A stretch of DNA of 64,000 nt, taken from assembly GCA_023362775.1 (NCBI GenBank), contig JALMGJ010000004.1, positions 52,477,298 to 52,541,297 of the forward strand. Direction: 5' to 3'. The translations under genes were made by a program, and so were the position numbers. Positions 33,431 to 44,899 of this stretch are shown here, piece after piece (positions within the stretch are counted from its first letter, which is position 1; the number at the start of each line of letters is the position of its first letter). This DNA is from Charina bottae. Lineage: Eukaryota; Chordata; Lepidosauria; Squamata; Charinaidae. Below the pieces are notes generated by a model that searched no databases, was not told the origin of the DNA, and saw only the letters and a list, made by a program, of their open reading frames with translations.

Positions 33431-34000
33431 TAGGGTCATTAGAGCTGCTGAACTCTCCTACCTCTGAAAGGATGAAGATCAAATGTATCGTAGTGTCAGG
33501 GGAACGAGGACAAGAACCACACTGAGAAGGGTTTCCAACTCTAGTTTCTTTATTGTCCTCTTATCAGTCTGGAATGGGAATGGGAATGGGAAACAATATC
33601 CGTGCCAGAATGCACCACATCACCCCCTCCTTCAGGAACACATTCCATCACACATAGTCTAGCAGAAAAGGGTACTTTTGACAGCCTTCTAACATATAAC
33701 GTTCTACATTGTTCAGGCATGCCATGTGTTATGACATTCCCAAATAAATGAAACATTCCTAAAATATACAGTAATTTTAGAATTCATATAAGCTTATTGA
33801 AGCTGTTCTAGGGCTTCTAAATCTGGATTTGTCAGCCCTTCAAGGTAGACCAGACTAGGAAACTAAACTGGACAAGGAGAGGACTTGAGATCATCCACAA
33901 GTGTTCCAGACAGTTGCTCCTCATGAGGAGACCACAAGACAGCAGTCTCTGGCAGGTTTAGAACTCTGGGAGACGAGGGAATAGCCATCTTACTCAAACT
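33431..34000 (+). other. GLRA2: GLRA2 intron 2, part: unassigned
   Basis: Contains a short GGAATG tandem (about 33571-33588). I could not assign the surrounding sequence to a repeat family or gene. Confidence 0.4.
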
Positions 34001-35300
34001 GCGGTCTTTGAAAGGACATTAAGTTTGCATACTTCCTTTTCTAATCACTTTTGGAAATTGCTTATTAACTGCTTTTCAGCTGTTAGGAACCTTCAGATCG
34101 ACAAGTTTTACAGCACCGGGTGAGTTTCCTTCAATCCTTACCAAAAAAATGTCTTAACTACAAGTTTAAGAACTTAATTTTTTCTTTTGGAATAAACAGC
34201 AAAAGGGGGATTAATACTTCGATTTTAGAAAGTTACAAATGGACTAAGGTACCAGATAAATTTGAAATACGATTTTGGAATTAATTATAAAGAATCCTTC
34301 CTGTGGGAAAATGCTTTTGTTTTGAATTTTAAAAAAAACATAGTAAGTTAAGGCTTTAAGAATTTGACAATAGAGGGAACTAGAGGGAACTAAAGATTAT
34401 AATTAAAGGAGAAGAACACTCAAACTCAACTTACAATTACAGAATGAAGCAAAATATTTTAACATTGGACATATTGAAGGATATTTTTGAACAAAGGACC
34501 CAGAAATTAATTTTAAGAGTGTCTGCCTCTATAGATAGACTATGTTTAAAAGATGAAGAACAAGTTCTACCCGACAAGATTGAGACTGATTTGAAAATGG
34601 ATTTAAAAATGACAGGCTACAAGAATGATATGGAAAAAGATGTTACACTGGACATACAAAATAAACCGGCTGATGTTCTAATAATTAAAAGGGATATACA
34701 AATAACAAACCAAGAGAATGACCTGGATAATTTTCCTGTATTGGATTTACAAAAGAGGCTGCTTAAGGTTTTGAAGAATTTTGTGAGAAGGGAGAAAGAA
34801 AAAATGAAAAGAAATCAAGTTCTATGATGTTATTTGAAGGGACTAAAGATCAAGATTGTTAGAAGTAAAAGGAAGGAATATAAAGTTGGTTTATTTGATC
34901 AAGGTTAAAATAGATATGTTGTTATCTCTGGTAACCTTTAATGGACTTTTGTTGACATCAGGACTGAAATGACGAGGCTTTATGGATTTGTTTATAGATA
35001 AGAGATGGGATATGGGAGGAAGAGATTATTTGTTGTATTTTAAGAGAAGGTGATAGATTACCTAAGTTGTTTATACTTGTTGAATGAAGGGGGAAGTCAC
35101 TTCTTTATATATTTCTTTTTTTTTTCTTTACCATATTCTTATTTTTTCTTTCTTTTCCATTTCTCTATTTTTTTCTCTTACTTTTCTCTTCTTTCTTTTC
35201 TGCACCTTTTACTTTTTCTTTTTATTCTATTTTTTTGGTTTGTATTAGTTTTTATTGTTGTAATTGTAATCTTTAATAAAATCACTATAAAAATGAATTT
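34001..35300 (+). mobile_element. L1-like non-autonomous retroelement with a 127-aa ORF
   Basis: The unit has a leader, one ATG ORF (34444-34827), a trailing region of decayed coding look, a pyrimidine-rich stretch (35102-35235) and an AATAAAATCACTATAAAAA end. I associate this layout with squamate L1-derived non-autonomous units, from memory only. Limits are approximate; no target duplication was found. Confidence 0.45.
34444..34827 (+). CDS. Retroelement-associated 127-aa ORF, function unknown
   Basis: This open frame begins MKQNILTLDILKDIFEQ and ends REKEKMKRNQVL. It is rich in Lys, Glu, Asp and Leu and predicted by eye to be largely helical, possibly coiled coil, with a basic C-terminus that could bind nucleic acid. 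There are no splice signals joining it to GLRA2. It lies in the large GLRA2 intron, inside what looks like a non-autonomous L1-like element, so it is most likely a remnant of an ORF1-like protein. I recognise no catalytic motif. Host function is unlikely but not excluded. Confidence 0.35.
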   Translation: MKQNILTLDILKDIFEQRTQKLILRVSASIDRLCLKDEEQVLPDKIETDLKMDLKMTGYKNDMEKDVTLDIQNKPADVLIIKRDIQITNQENDLDNFPVLDLQKRLLKVLKNFVRREKEKMKRNQVL

Positions 35301-36571
35301 TTGCACCCAGATCTGATAGCCCTACTTTCAGTCCAATTAATAATTCACTCATTAAATTTCCAAGTAATTTCATTGACAATGATTCCCACTAGTTCCTAGT
35401 TCTATTCATGTTTACTCAGACATAATCTCTGTTGATTTCAATATACTAGTAACTTTGTTTTTATGGCAACAATCTTAAAGGTATCTCTTTCAGCAACTTT
35501 TAGAAACTTCTTCCTATTTACAGCCTGGCCAAATATTTCTTATAGTTTAATCTCTTCTATTCCCTAGAGTAAATACAACTCAGTAACTCCTGTTTGGAAA
35601 GCTTTATTTATGGTGGAAAGAGCATTGTGCTTTGAAGTATTTTATCTGTAAGCTAAACTGAAAGCGTGGATTTTTTTCTAAGAAATACCTTATTCACCCT
35701 TTTCAGTCCTGGACAAGGGAAAAAAAGGGGGAAGGGGAGGGAAAGGGCTGGCAAGTACAAATATCTATTTATTTTAAAATTCAGATGTACTAAGATTGCA
35801 TCAGTGATGTTAACATGGTTATTTATTATGTATTTAATAATTTTCCATTAACATGTTGTGCCAACTTTTGGAATGGCCTTTTGGTACAGGGCCACATAGG
35901 CCCTTTGGGACTCAAGCTGTACTTCCTGCTGTAATACATGATATCCTCATGAGTTAAAGGCCTTGACCTTCTCTCATGCTGATATGACACCTTTCCAGAT
36001 CTTACTAGGTTACATGGCATAACTGGTGATTTTTCGGTGTCAGCACCATTAACCCTACACGCTGCTTGGTGTCTCTTTTAGTGAATCGAGTTTAGATGTA
36101 GAAGAAATAGGATTCTACTAGATCTATCATGTACTTTCAAGCAGCAATATTACATTACAGCTAAACCAAAGGTGTACAAATATTTGGCATTCAGTAACTT
36201 TTCCATTTTTGAATGAGCAACGTTGAAACTCATATTTTTGAAAGCAGTGTTAATATCAGTTTTCATAACTAAACGCTTTTGATTTGCTGGCATTCTTTCA
36301 AAGACTTCAAACACAAAAATATTAGCTGTTAGCTGCCAAACACTAGATATAATTGCATGTCATTGATCAAATATTTTTAAGGCAAAAGAGGAATTACATA
36401 TACTAGTTAAGCCTAATTCAGTGGATGATGATGAGGTGAGATTCAGCAGTGCCTTATAGTTATGTAGACACAATGAAATCATCCCAGAGATCTTTGCAAT
36501 AAACAGGAGTTCCATGGCATCAATCTGGAATTTCTTGATTTAGAAGTTGTTCTAAAGATGGAAGGTTTTAA
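35301..36571 (+). other. GLRA2: GLRA2 intron 2, part: nothing recognised
   Basis: AT-rich intronic sequence. A purine tract lies near 35717-35750. No exon or repeat was identified. Confidence 0.5.
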
Positions 36572-36584
36572 ATCATCTGCAATA

Positions 36585-36705
36585 GGGGGGCGGAGCAACA
36601 TGGCCACAGAGTGACAGCATTTTTAGTGAGCTCTTAACTCTTCTATTTTAGTTACTCTTTTATTTAGTTTTAAGATAGTTTACTTAGTGATTTTATTTAA
36701 TATCA
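36585..36705 (+). mobile_element. 121-bp insertion with L1-like 5' end only, 13-bp target duplication
   Basis: GGGGGGCGGAGCAACATGGC is an L1-type 5' start. It is followed by about 100 bp of AT-rich sequence ending TTTATTTAATATCA. The flanks are ATCATCTGCAATA (36572-36584) and ATCGTCTGCAATA (36706-36718), 12 of 13 identical. It is a complete insertion, not a fragment cut by decay. Confidence 0.65.
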
Positions 36706-36718
36706 ATCGTCTGCAATA

Positions 36719-37549
36719 TACCACTGCATATTAATACTGTCAAATATTAAATATAACCATTTTATTTATTTGTTTATTTACAATTTTTCTATCGTACTAT
36801 TTCCCATTGCTGAAAATTCAGAAGGAGGTTTTGGATGTCAAACTACTTAAATCCAATATTAAATAGTGGAAAACGCAAACATTTGCTTTTTGGAAAAAAA
36901 TTCCAAACATTAAAAGAATACTTAGAGCAAGGATGGTTATGTGTGCTCCTCCAGATGCTTTAAGGTAAGGGCCAAACACATACAGTAGCAGTCCGAGCAA
37001 GTACAGCTAATGGAGTTGGAGCCAATATCTGGAAGACAATAAATTTTCAACCCCCAACTGGGAGATATTTGAATTCACAAATAAAAAAAAATAAGAGCAT
37101 TCATTGCATTTTTCCATGTACCATATAACATGTTTTGGGGGTTTTTTTTAATATAAAAAGCTATAACCACCAATTGGATAAAAATAAGAATCCTTTCTAA
37201 TAGTTCCTACAGTTCCTGCTAGAATTTTAACAATATTCAAACTACCAATAATGTTGTTGTGTATATTTATTTGGCATTCCAGATCTTTTACAGTAAACAC
37301 TGTAATGAACTAAACTGAGCTGGTAGAGATAGAGATATAGAGATAAATATATAGATATAGATATTAGAAATGTGTGTCTCATCAGGAAAACACACAAATT
37401 ACTTCAAGACATCCTAAGTTTCAAAAAATATATACTCTTTTTCTTGACTCCTGTGATACTTCATTATTAAAATTAGGCAAAGATTCTTTGAAACTTTCCC
37501 ATCCCATTTCACACCTAATGAATATTTTTATGGTTGTTCTGGAGTGAAT
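36719..37549 (+). other. GLRA2: GLRA2 intron 2, part; weak MITE trace at 36935-37035
   Basis: GTGTGCTCCTCCAGATGC and, about 80 bp on, ATATCTGGAAGAC resemble the two ends of a decayed hAT-type MITE. Short AGATAT repeats occur at 37330-37365. Otherwise nothing recognised. Confidence 0.35.
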
Positions 37550-37561
37550 ATTCCAGCCTTT

Positions 37562-37794
37562 TTATTGTCGAAGGCTTTCACGGCCGGAGTTCAATGGCTG
37601 TTGTGGGTCTTCCGGGCTGTGTGGCCTTGTTCTGGAAGTTGTGGTTCCTAACGTTTCGCCAGCATCTGTGGCCAGAGATTTTGCTTCTATCTGTGCTCCT
37701 GCCCTCTGAAGATGCTGGCCACAGATGCTGGCAAAACGTTAGGAACCACAACTTCCAGAACATGGCCACACAGCCCGGAAGACCCACAACAGCC
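37562..37794. mobile_element. Penelope-derived foldback element with 12-bp target duplication
   Basis: ATTCCAGCCTTT flanks both sides exactly (37550-37561 and 37795-37806). Left arm 37596-37673 and right arm 37717-37794 are inverted copies with 2 mismatches in 78; the loop is 43 nt. The left end has an extra 34 nt with the GTCGAAGGCTTTCACGGCC terminus. The right arm carries CTGAAGA (37706-37712) and then AAAACGTT, a hammerhead-like core with the expected G12 changed to A. Confidence 0.88.
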
Positions 37795-37806
37795 ATTCCA
37801 GCCTTT

Positions 37807-38961
37807 GTTGGTACTCACTGAGAGTACAAAATAAGTAAAGCTGGATCAATAAAATTGTGCAACTCAGGTCATAAAACAGAAATTCTAAGTATCAATTAGC
37901 ATAATACCTTAGCTCACCTCCCTTATTTTCTTAGTAAAAATATAACAATTGTGCATTTGTTTTACAAAGCAAGATTCAAGACAGATTGATTGAATTTAAG
38001 ATTAAAGGAAAATAACAAATAGCAGAGAATCCTCCCTGATTTCTGGATATATAAATTCATCAGTCATATCATGCTCTCCTTTAGGATGGTATATAAGACA
38101 GCCTTCTCCAGGCTGGTGTCCAGAATTTCAAACCCCCATAGTCTTTGTCCATCCTGCTTGGAATCTGGCAGCTGTACTGCTAGCACATCTCCTGGCCGTC
38201 AGATTGAAGATAGGTGGTATACAGTAACTTGGAAGCTACTCAAGCGTGAAAGTAAATTCTCATGCTGCTCCTAAAAATTCTAGTTACCAAAACAATCAAC
38301 AGATACAGATTAAATTTAGAACCCTCTTTCTAGCCCCCTCCTTTGTAAAAGAGAAAATGAACTAGGGTTTGGTTGCCATACAGCATATGATCTTTATAGA
38401 GGTACAACATTTAAAAGTACTCCCTGCTAGACTTATACTTCCCTCTAATAAATATTACTAATCCGAGAGACTTGTTCCTTGGATTAACTGCTTTCCATCC
38501 AGACTGCTACAAGGGAAATCTGACATCTCCCTGAAGTTCTCCATTTTCCTTTTTCAACTGGGAATCAGCATAACGGCTATTGAGCATGCTCAGTTTGCAG
38601 AAGCTTGTGTATGTGCCCATTTATGGTCTTGTTTTGTTTTTGTTTTTGTTTGGAAGCATTTTTATACATATTTCTGTTGGGCACATTCTGCATCCCCCAA
38701 ATGCGAAAACCTTCCTTTGTCTCTTATATTTTGGCTACAATTCTTTTGGCACTCACTGCCTGAATTCCCAAAGTATTGAAATGGTGAGGATATTGTCTTG
38801 GATGGATTCCTGGTGGTTTATATTTGCATGAAGCTCTCGCTTAACTTATGCTAAGATTGATTATGGGCTTATCCAGTACAGTGCAAACTGGAAGGCAAAT
38901 ACTGAGTGGGTATATATTTATTCGCAAAATACCTATTCATTTCTACTGAATTAGGATGCTA
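37807..38961 (+). other. GLRA2: GLRA2 intron 2, part: nothing recognised
   Basis: No recognised repeat or exon. Short ORFs at 38071-38274 and 38580-38831 lack motifs. Confidence 0.5.
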
Positions 38962-38974
38962 TACTTATATTAAG

Positions 38975-39311
38975 TATAGGGGCGTGGTGGCTCAGTGGGT
39001 AAGATGCCAGGCTTGTCGATCGGAAGATCGCAAGTTCGGAGGTTCGAGACCCGAGCGCCGCGTGACGGAGTGAGCTCCCGCACTCGCCCCAGCTCTTGCC
39101 AACCTAGCAATTCGAAAGCAGGCAAATGCAAATAAATGAATAGGTACCATTTTGGTGGGTAGGTAACAGCGTTCCACGCGAGTCATGCGGCCACATGACA
39201 GTGGAAGCGTCTTCGGACAACGCTGGCTCTTTGGCTAACAAACGGTGATGAGCACCGGCCCCTAGAGTCAGACACGATTGCACAAATGTGCGGGGGGAAC
39301 CTTTACCTTTT
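38975..39311 (+). mobile_element. Sauria-type SINE, full length, 13-bp target duplication
   Basis: TACTTATATTAAG occurs at 38962-38974 and 39312-39324. A box TGGCTCAGTGGG, B box GGTTCGAGACCC, and the GGGGGGAACCTTTACCTTTT end are intact. It is very close to the copy at 13695. Confidence 0.93.
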
Positions 39312-39324
39312 TACTTATATTAAG

Positions 39325-40013
39325 AATTGACAAAAGTGCATCAGTTAAATACAGTTGGGATTATTTGCTACTATGTTAATGTTTGCTATGTGTCTAGTAG
39401 TGCAGTTGAAGTAATACTCAATACTAAGGCAGATTGTGCCCTCCATACAAGATTCTCTTGTGGGTCCTTCGAAAATCACTGTGGCTGATTAATGTACACA
39501 TGTCTTCACCCTAGTATTAGAGAAGGTACTACCAAATATCAGGATGTAACCATATGATAAAGATGATGGACTATGTGAAAATGTGATTCCTTAGATGGAA
39601 AGCCAGGACAAAGACTCAGGAACAGAAGCAAGCACTAAAAAGGAATGACTAGATATAACGCTGTATTCTGTGCCTATTTAAGAGGGTCATCTTTTTTCCT
39701 GAAGAGGTGCCAAAAGGCTTTAAGTTTGCGTGGTAGGCAGAAACACAATAAAAGAAGCTCTCCTTATATCTGTATTGCAACTCTGGGGAAGGGCCATAAT
39801 TCAGTATAAACATACCTGTCCAAAACCTTGGGGAGCTGTCAATATAGACAGTTGTTGAACTGAACTGATTGATGATCCAATTCATTAGAAAGCAGCTTTG
39901 TATATATGCTGTCCCACTTGGAGAGTTTCCGCTTCCCATGCATTTCTTTAATGGACAAAATCTTAGCCAGTTAGCAGAAGAAATAAGGTTCATTTTTTGT
40001 CTCCTAGATCAGC
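39325..40013 (+). other. GLRA2: GLRA2 intron 2, part: nothing recognised
   Basis: No recognised repeat or exon. The minus-strand ORF at 39649-39993 lacks motifs. Confidence 0.5.
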
Positions 40014-40021
40014 CATTATAT

Positions 40022-40110
40022 CAGTGTTTCTCAACCTCATGCATGCTGGCTGGGGAATTCTGGGAGTTGAAGTCCACACATCTTAACATTGCTGAGGTTG
40101 AGAGACACTG
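40022..40110. mobile_element. hAT-type MITE, 89 bp
   Basis: Ends CAGTGTTTCTCAACCT and, inverted, AGGTTGAGAGACACTG. The core contains GAATTCTGGGAGTTGAAGTC, common in reptile hAT MITEs. The 8-bp flanks are CATTATAT and CATTAGAT (7 of 8 identical). Confidence 0.85.
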
Positions 40111-40254
40111 CATTAGATCAATCTTTAGAGAGAATAAGGCAATCTGTCTTACCCTATTTAGGCAAGCCTCAGACAGGAATAGGCACCAGATTTAGGGATG
40201 ATTCCGATAAATTCAGAAGATGTCTAAATTCGAGATCTGATCACAATGAATTGT

Positions 40255-40475
40255 TTTGTTTGATTTGATTTATAACCCACATTTATTTTGTACAGCTCAA
40301 GGTATTGTACGTAAGGCTCCCTCCTCCTCCTTTCCTCACAACAACAGTCCTGTGAGGTGAGTGGGTTGAGAGAAAGTGACTGGTTCAAAGTCATCCAGTG
40401 CCTACTGGAACTCACAGTCTCATGGTTTCTGCTCCAGCACCTTAACCACTCCATCAAACTGCTTGCACACATGCT
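40255..40475 (-). mobile_element. Old tRNA-derived SINE (CORE/MIR-like)
   Basis: Minus-strand reading gives a decayed head (GGTTAAGGTGCTGGAGC), AGTGACTTTGAACCAG-like and CTGTTGTTGTGAGG phrases, and an ATAAATCAAATCAAA tail. It is more diverged than the other SINEs. Confidence 0.55.
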
Positions 40476-41489
40476 CCTGGTTTCGTGTAAGTTCAGGACT
40501 ATGATCTTTTCTCTGTTCAGCTATTGACACCTCCCTCAGACCTTTTGGATAAATGAGTCTGTCCTATATACTGTATAGTGTCATCCCTGCCAGGTGCCAT
40601 AGTGACAGGGCTATTATTTCATGTTCCAGAATGACAGTGTGCCCCAAGCTGGTCCTTCTGATGAAGAAGGACATGCTGCTTCAAACTTCCTCTTAGCTCA
40701 TTATTAGTGAGCTACAATTTGGGCACCAAGGACCATAGTTATGAAAAAGAATCTTGTCTGATTATAATTCATCTCTTGGCATAATGTCATTCCCATGCTG
40801 GACCAATGAATTTAAAACTGGATAATAAATATATTGGACTAGGTCATTTATTTATAATTTACCCTGACAATAGTTATATATAATGGTTTATGTACTTTAT
40901 CTTCTGACAGAATATTTTTCCCCCGCACTTAAGCTTAATTGCTTAGAAATTGGAAAGTTTGGCATAGAAAGAATGGATTTCATAAACTACTCAGTAATAA
41001 TAAGAAAAAAGAGAGCATTGAATATCAAGTAAACCATAGCATGAAAGTAAAAACAATTGTTAAATGGAAACAGCCATTTAGTGTGCCATGAGAGGTGGTT
41101 TGCAAAGCAATTGGTGGAAACAGATTTTTTATTTTTTTGTATTGTTTTAAATGCTGCTCTTTGCTTTGAAAATGGCTCTGTTACATGGAACTGGGGAGAC
41201 GGAAGCCTGATTAAGTCATTCACAGGGCTGGCAGGGCCAGTTCAAATGGTGGGGAAGCAGCACATGTGATGTTCTTCAGCAGGCACAAGCAAGCCATGGC
41301 CTGCTTTGAGCGATCTTTCACCCACCTTTTTCAGGGAGGAAAGAATGACACAGATTGGACCTATCAATTTTACAGCCTTGCACATAAACTGATATCTGTG
41401 GTGGAAGCGCAGAGATCCACTGATACCCATCAAATGATCTCCATGGGGTGTTTGATGCTTTAATAACCTATAAAGACCTTCCCCAGTTT
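40476..41489 (+). other. GLRA2: GLRA2 intron 2, part: nothing recognised
   Basis: No recognised repeat or exon. Confidence 0.5.
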
Positions 41490-41700
41490 GAGAGCCAGTT
41501 TGGTATACAGGCTCAAGTGCTGGGTTAGAACCCAGGAGGTGGTGAGTTCTAGACCTCCCCTGGGCATGAAACGTGGCTGGGTGAGTCTGGGCTGCTCATT
41601 CTCTCTCAGCCCAACTCATCTCACAGGGTTATTGCCTTGGGGAAAATAGGAGGCAGGAGCATTACTATGTTGAATTGATCAAAAATAAAGGTGGGTCAAA
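41490..41700 (+). mobile_element. tRNA-derived SINE (second family)
   Basis: Same order of blocks as at 9280: GAGAGCCAGTTTGGTATACAG, a B-box-like GAGTTCTAGACC, CTCTCAGCCCAACTCATC, GGAAAATAGGAGGCAGGAGC, then an AAATAAAGGTGGGT end. Confidence 0.75.
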
Positions 41701-42780
41701 AATCAATTCAGTAGATAAATACTGTATCACCTCTTACCTACATGACTAGTTGAGGCTAAAAGTTGATGTGATGGTAGGGTTCAGAAATGACATCATAAAG
41801 GAAGATTGATTTGGTACATTGAGTATTTTCTTTCTTCTGGCTATTCACTAATGGGAAGGTCCCTAGTTATTTAAAAACCTCTCCTTTAATTTGCTACTGC
41901 TACTACCAACTTGGTCCAAAAGTAACATAATTGTGTCAGCTGTATTTTAACTATGGAGGAAGGAGTAAATCTTGTTTGTATCTCTGAGACCTGGACATCT
42001 GAGGTGTGAGGAGTTAACGTCTTCCCACCAAGCAGATCTAAATATTTCATTTATCATCAGCCTAAGCTTTAAGGTGAGGAAAATCTTGCTTCTGAAGAGT
42101 CTGAGAATTGCTGTGCCCAAATTTACTTTGCAATTTCTCAAATGCTTTGTTCCTTTGAGCAAGAAGCTTCTATCTCATTATTAGGGTAGTTGAGAATTTA
42201 TTTTGAATTTCTTTTAGTTGCTGTGTTTGAGCTTACCTGAGATTTGACTAAAGCATCGGGAGCCACCAGAGACAATTGTACAATAAAATAGGAGATATTT
42301 ACATGCATCCCTTCACCAGCTTGTAGCTAAAGAAGTACAAGAAAACCCCATTCTGCTCATGAGAATTTTATTAAAATTTCTATTTTACTTTAAAAGAATT
42401 TTGGAAAAAAAGCCATCTTTCATCAAAATAAATGAGAACTGGAATTAAAAAAAATGTATCCATATTTTGCTTACCTGGTTTCAATTCCAGTGAAGCTCTT
42501 GGCTGGTTGCTCCTTCCTATTTTATTCAGGAAGAAAAATAAAACTGTTTAATAGTGTTGGATACATTAGGCAGGGCTTAAAGGGGTATCCTATAAGCCAG
42601 CGCACAGAACTGTGTATGTTTAATTAGTTTTTAATCATTTTCTTGTACCTTAATTGTGCCATTTGTTTTGTGGGCTGCCCAGAGAAACTGTAATGAAGCT
42701 ATGTAAATTTAAAAACTACATAAAAGCTACATAAAAACAAAGTAAAAGTGTCTGGGCACCAAAGTAATGCTGAACTAGGT
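41701..42780 (+). other. GLRA2: GLRA2 intron 2, part; weak LINE-tail at 42600-42730
   Basis: TTTGTGGGCTGCCCAGAGAA followed by ATGTAAATTTAAAAAC near 42670-42715 resembles a CR1/L2-type 3' tail. Otherwise nothing recognised. Confidence 0.4.
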
Positions 42781-42795
42781 TTCTATGACCTGTTC

Positions 42796-42862
42796 AGGTC
42801 AAAAACGTCAAGATGGCAACTGCAACCACACAATGAAACTGTCATCTTGACGTTTTTGACCT
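42796..42862. repeat. Perfect 20-bp inverted repeat (27-nt loop)
   Basis: AGGTCAAAAACGTCAAGATG (42796-42815) is exactly reverse-complemented at 42843-42862. It could be a very short MITE or a hairpin. No flanking duplication is evident. Confidence 0.85.
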
Positions 42863-44899
42863 CACTCCACATATCCTTCTGTGGTATTACTGTGGCAACA
42901 GATGTAACTCCTTTCTACGCTTCACCCCTGCCATTTTGCTAACTTAAAAAAATAATTTTAAAAATCTGATTAAGAGAGCTCCCTAGTGTGTTAGCTCCTG
43001 TTGCCTTTTTCTTTTTTAAGTCTGGGGATGGATGAATGCGTGAATCAATGAAATGATTTCCATTGCATTTATAGTTAAGTTTGTAAAGTTTAGTAAGTGC
43101 TTTAAAACATATATGCACACATACATACATCCCAATGAAATCCTCATCTTCTGCATTAGCTAAAAACCATTCCCAGCATGAAGAAAATCATATTGTTTAT
43201 ATACTAATGCAGGGCATCAGAAAGAGATGACAGTCCTAATTCACCACCATAAACATGGCTGAAGACATTCAAAGACATACTTTTAAGAGCTCTTTGCTTG
43301 GATGAACGAATCTGTCACTTCTCTTTTCTCCCACTCAAATTATTTCTGTCCCAGGGAAATAAACCAAACTTGATGTTCACCTTTCTCTAGTGGTATTAAA
43401 CAGGCATCTCATCCCTCAGCAAGGCCCAGTCTCCTGCTTTCAGAATTGAGTGGGTTAGTAGCTCCTCTTTTAACTCTGGAGCACAATTTTACTTTTTAAA
43501 AATATATTTTACTATGGCAACAGATTCTATGTGAAGCAAGGCTATGATGACAATCAGCCTTCTCATGTTTTTATTTGTCATGGGATATGGTATGATATTG
43601 AGCTGTGGCAATGAGAACACAACTGAGGTCTCAGGGCATATGTAGGCCTGAAAGCTTTGACCCCCCCCCCCCCCCGGTACCTCCAAAGTTGCCTCCAAAT
43701 TGTGTAGTTTAAATAATTATGGAATAAACACATTGATTGTAATTTATATTTAATTTAAATGTAAAACTAAATCAAAGTTTGGTTTTTTTTCCCCTGACCC
43801 TACTTATTTCTTTAGCCCAGATCTGCCTACTCAAAGATTTAACTCAAAGATTTTCAGCCCACAGATGAGGTATACCCCTGGCTTATTGGCCCTGGTCTGG
43901 AACTGATGCTAGTATAAGATAAAATCTGAATCTTGATAACAAAAAGAATGGATCTTTCTGAAAATATTTTGATTCTTGCTTTTACCTTATAGAAAATGCA
44001 GAAAGCTTCCCACTATTTAGAATGTAGGTATTATTCTTTCAGGGCTTGAAAACTTCAATTCAAATTTTGCTTGTTGCTGAAGAGAAGGCAGAAAATCTCA
44101 AGGATGATGCTTCCCAAAGATATAATTGAATCATAGTGTCATGCAGTGATGTTAGTTTGAAGGGTAGGTTAGGCTGACATATATAGAAGCTGAATATAGA
44201 TGTCAGGCTTATAGTCCATATAAGAAAACAGGAGGAATAATAGGAAAGCACAAGACAAAACATTTTAGAGTGCGGCAAAAGTATTAAGTGTCATAAGTCT
44301 TATGCTCATTTGACCACAACATTTCTATTCCTTTTGTGCATCATAACTCGTCTTTGTTGACTTTATTGAAATAGTTTATATCCATATATTGCCAAACCCG
44401 AGTAAGACTCAAGAGCAGCAGTACAATAAGCCACAATTAGACCAATTTAAATTAAATGCCAATGTTCATTTTTTAAAAAAAATCTGCATACTTGACAAGC
44501 ATAAATATTAGAAAATTGTTATTCTGTTATGTGAAAAATTCTCAGATGCTACAACACTGTGTAAAGTTTGAAATTTTGTGCAGAAAAAAAAAATATTTCC
44601 AACATGTCTAGTCACATTTGAATCCCATGGTCATGTTCCTTTTCCTCAGCTAGAGATCCTAGTTGCAACTCTTTTTCCTTATGGGCCATAATATAATGTT
44701 AATGCTTTGCATCTGGAATCCTCTTCAGTCTTCCCCCAGGGATTGTTCTTGCCTTGCGTATTGACCTATTGGAAGCATCCAATTTACTAGATTTAGAATG
44801 GAACAAATGAACTATATAGTAAGCTGTGCTTGCTTGGTTTTTTTATGATCTAAAAGCTGAATTGCAAAAAAATCTAATTAGGAAAATATATACTGTATA
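42863..44899 (+). other. GLRA2: GLRA2 intron 2, part; a (C)15 run at 43661
   Basis: AT-rich intronic sequence with a run of 15 C at 43661-43675. No exon or repeat family recognised. Confidence 0.5.

Noticed and set aside
33480..33760. Possible LTR fragment
   Set aside because: A TGTCAGGGG-type start was noticed but no matching end, primer-binding site, target duplication or second copy is visible.
35050..35316. Phe/Leu-rich ORF that looks like a membrane protein
   Set aside because: Low-complexity pyrimidine tract at the end of a retroelement; any T-rich strand reads this way.
37534..37821. Near-identical protein frames on both strands
   Set aside because: They are mirror readings of the inverted arms of the foldback, not genes.
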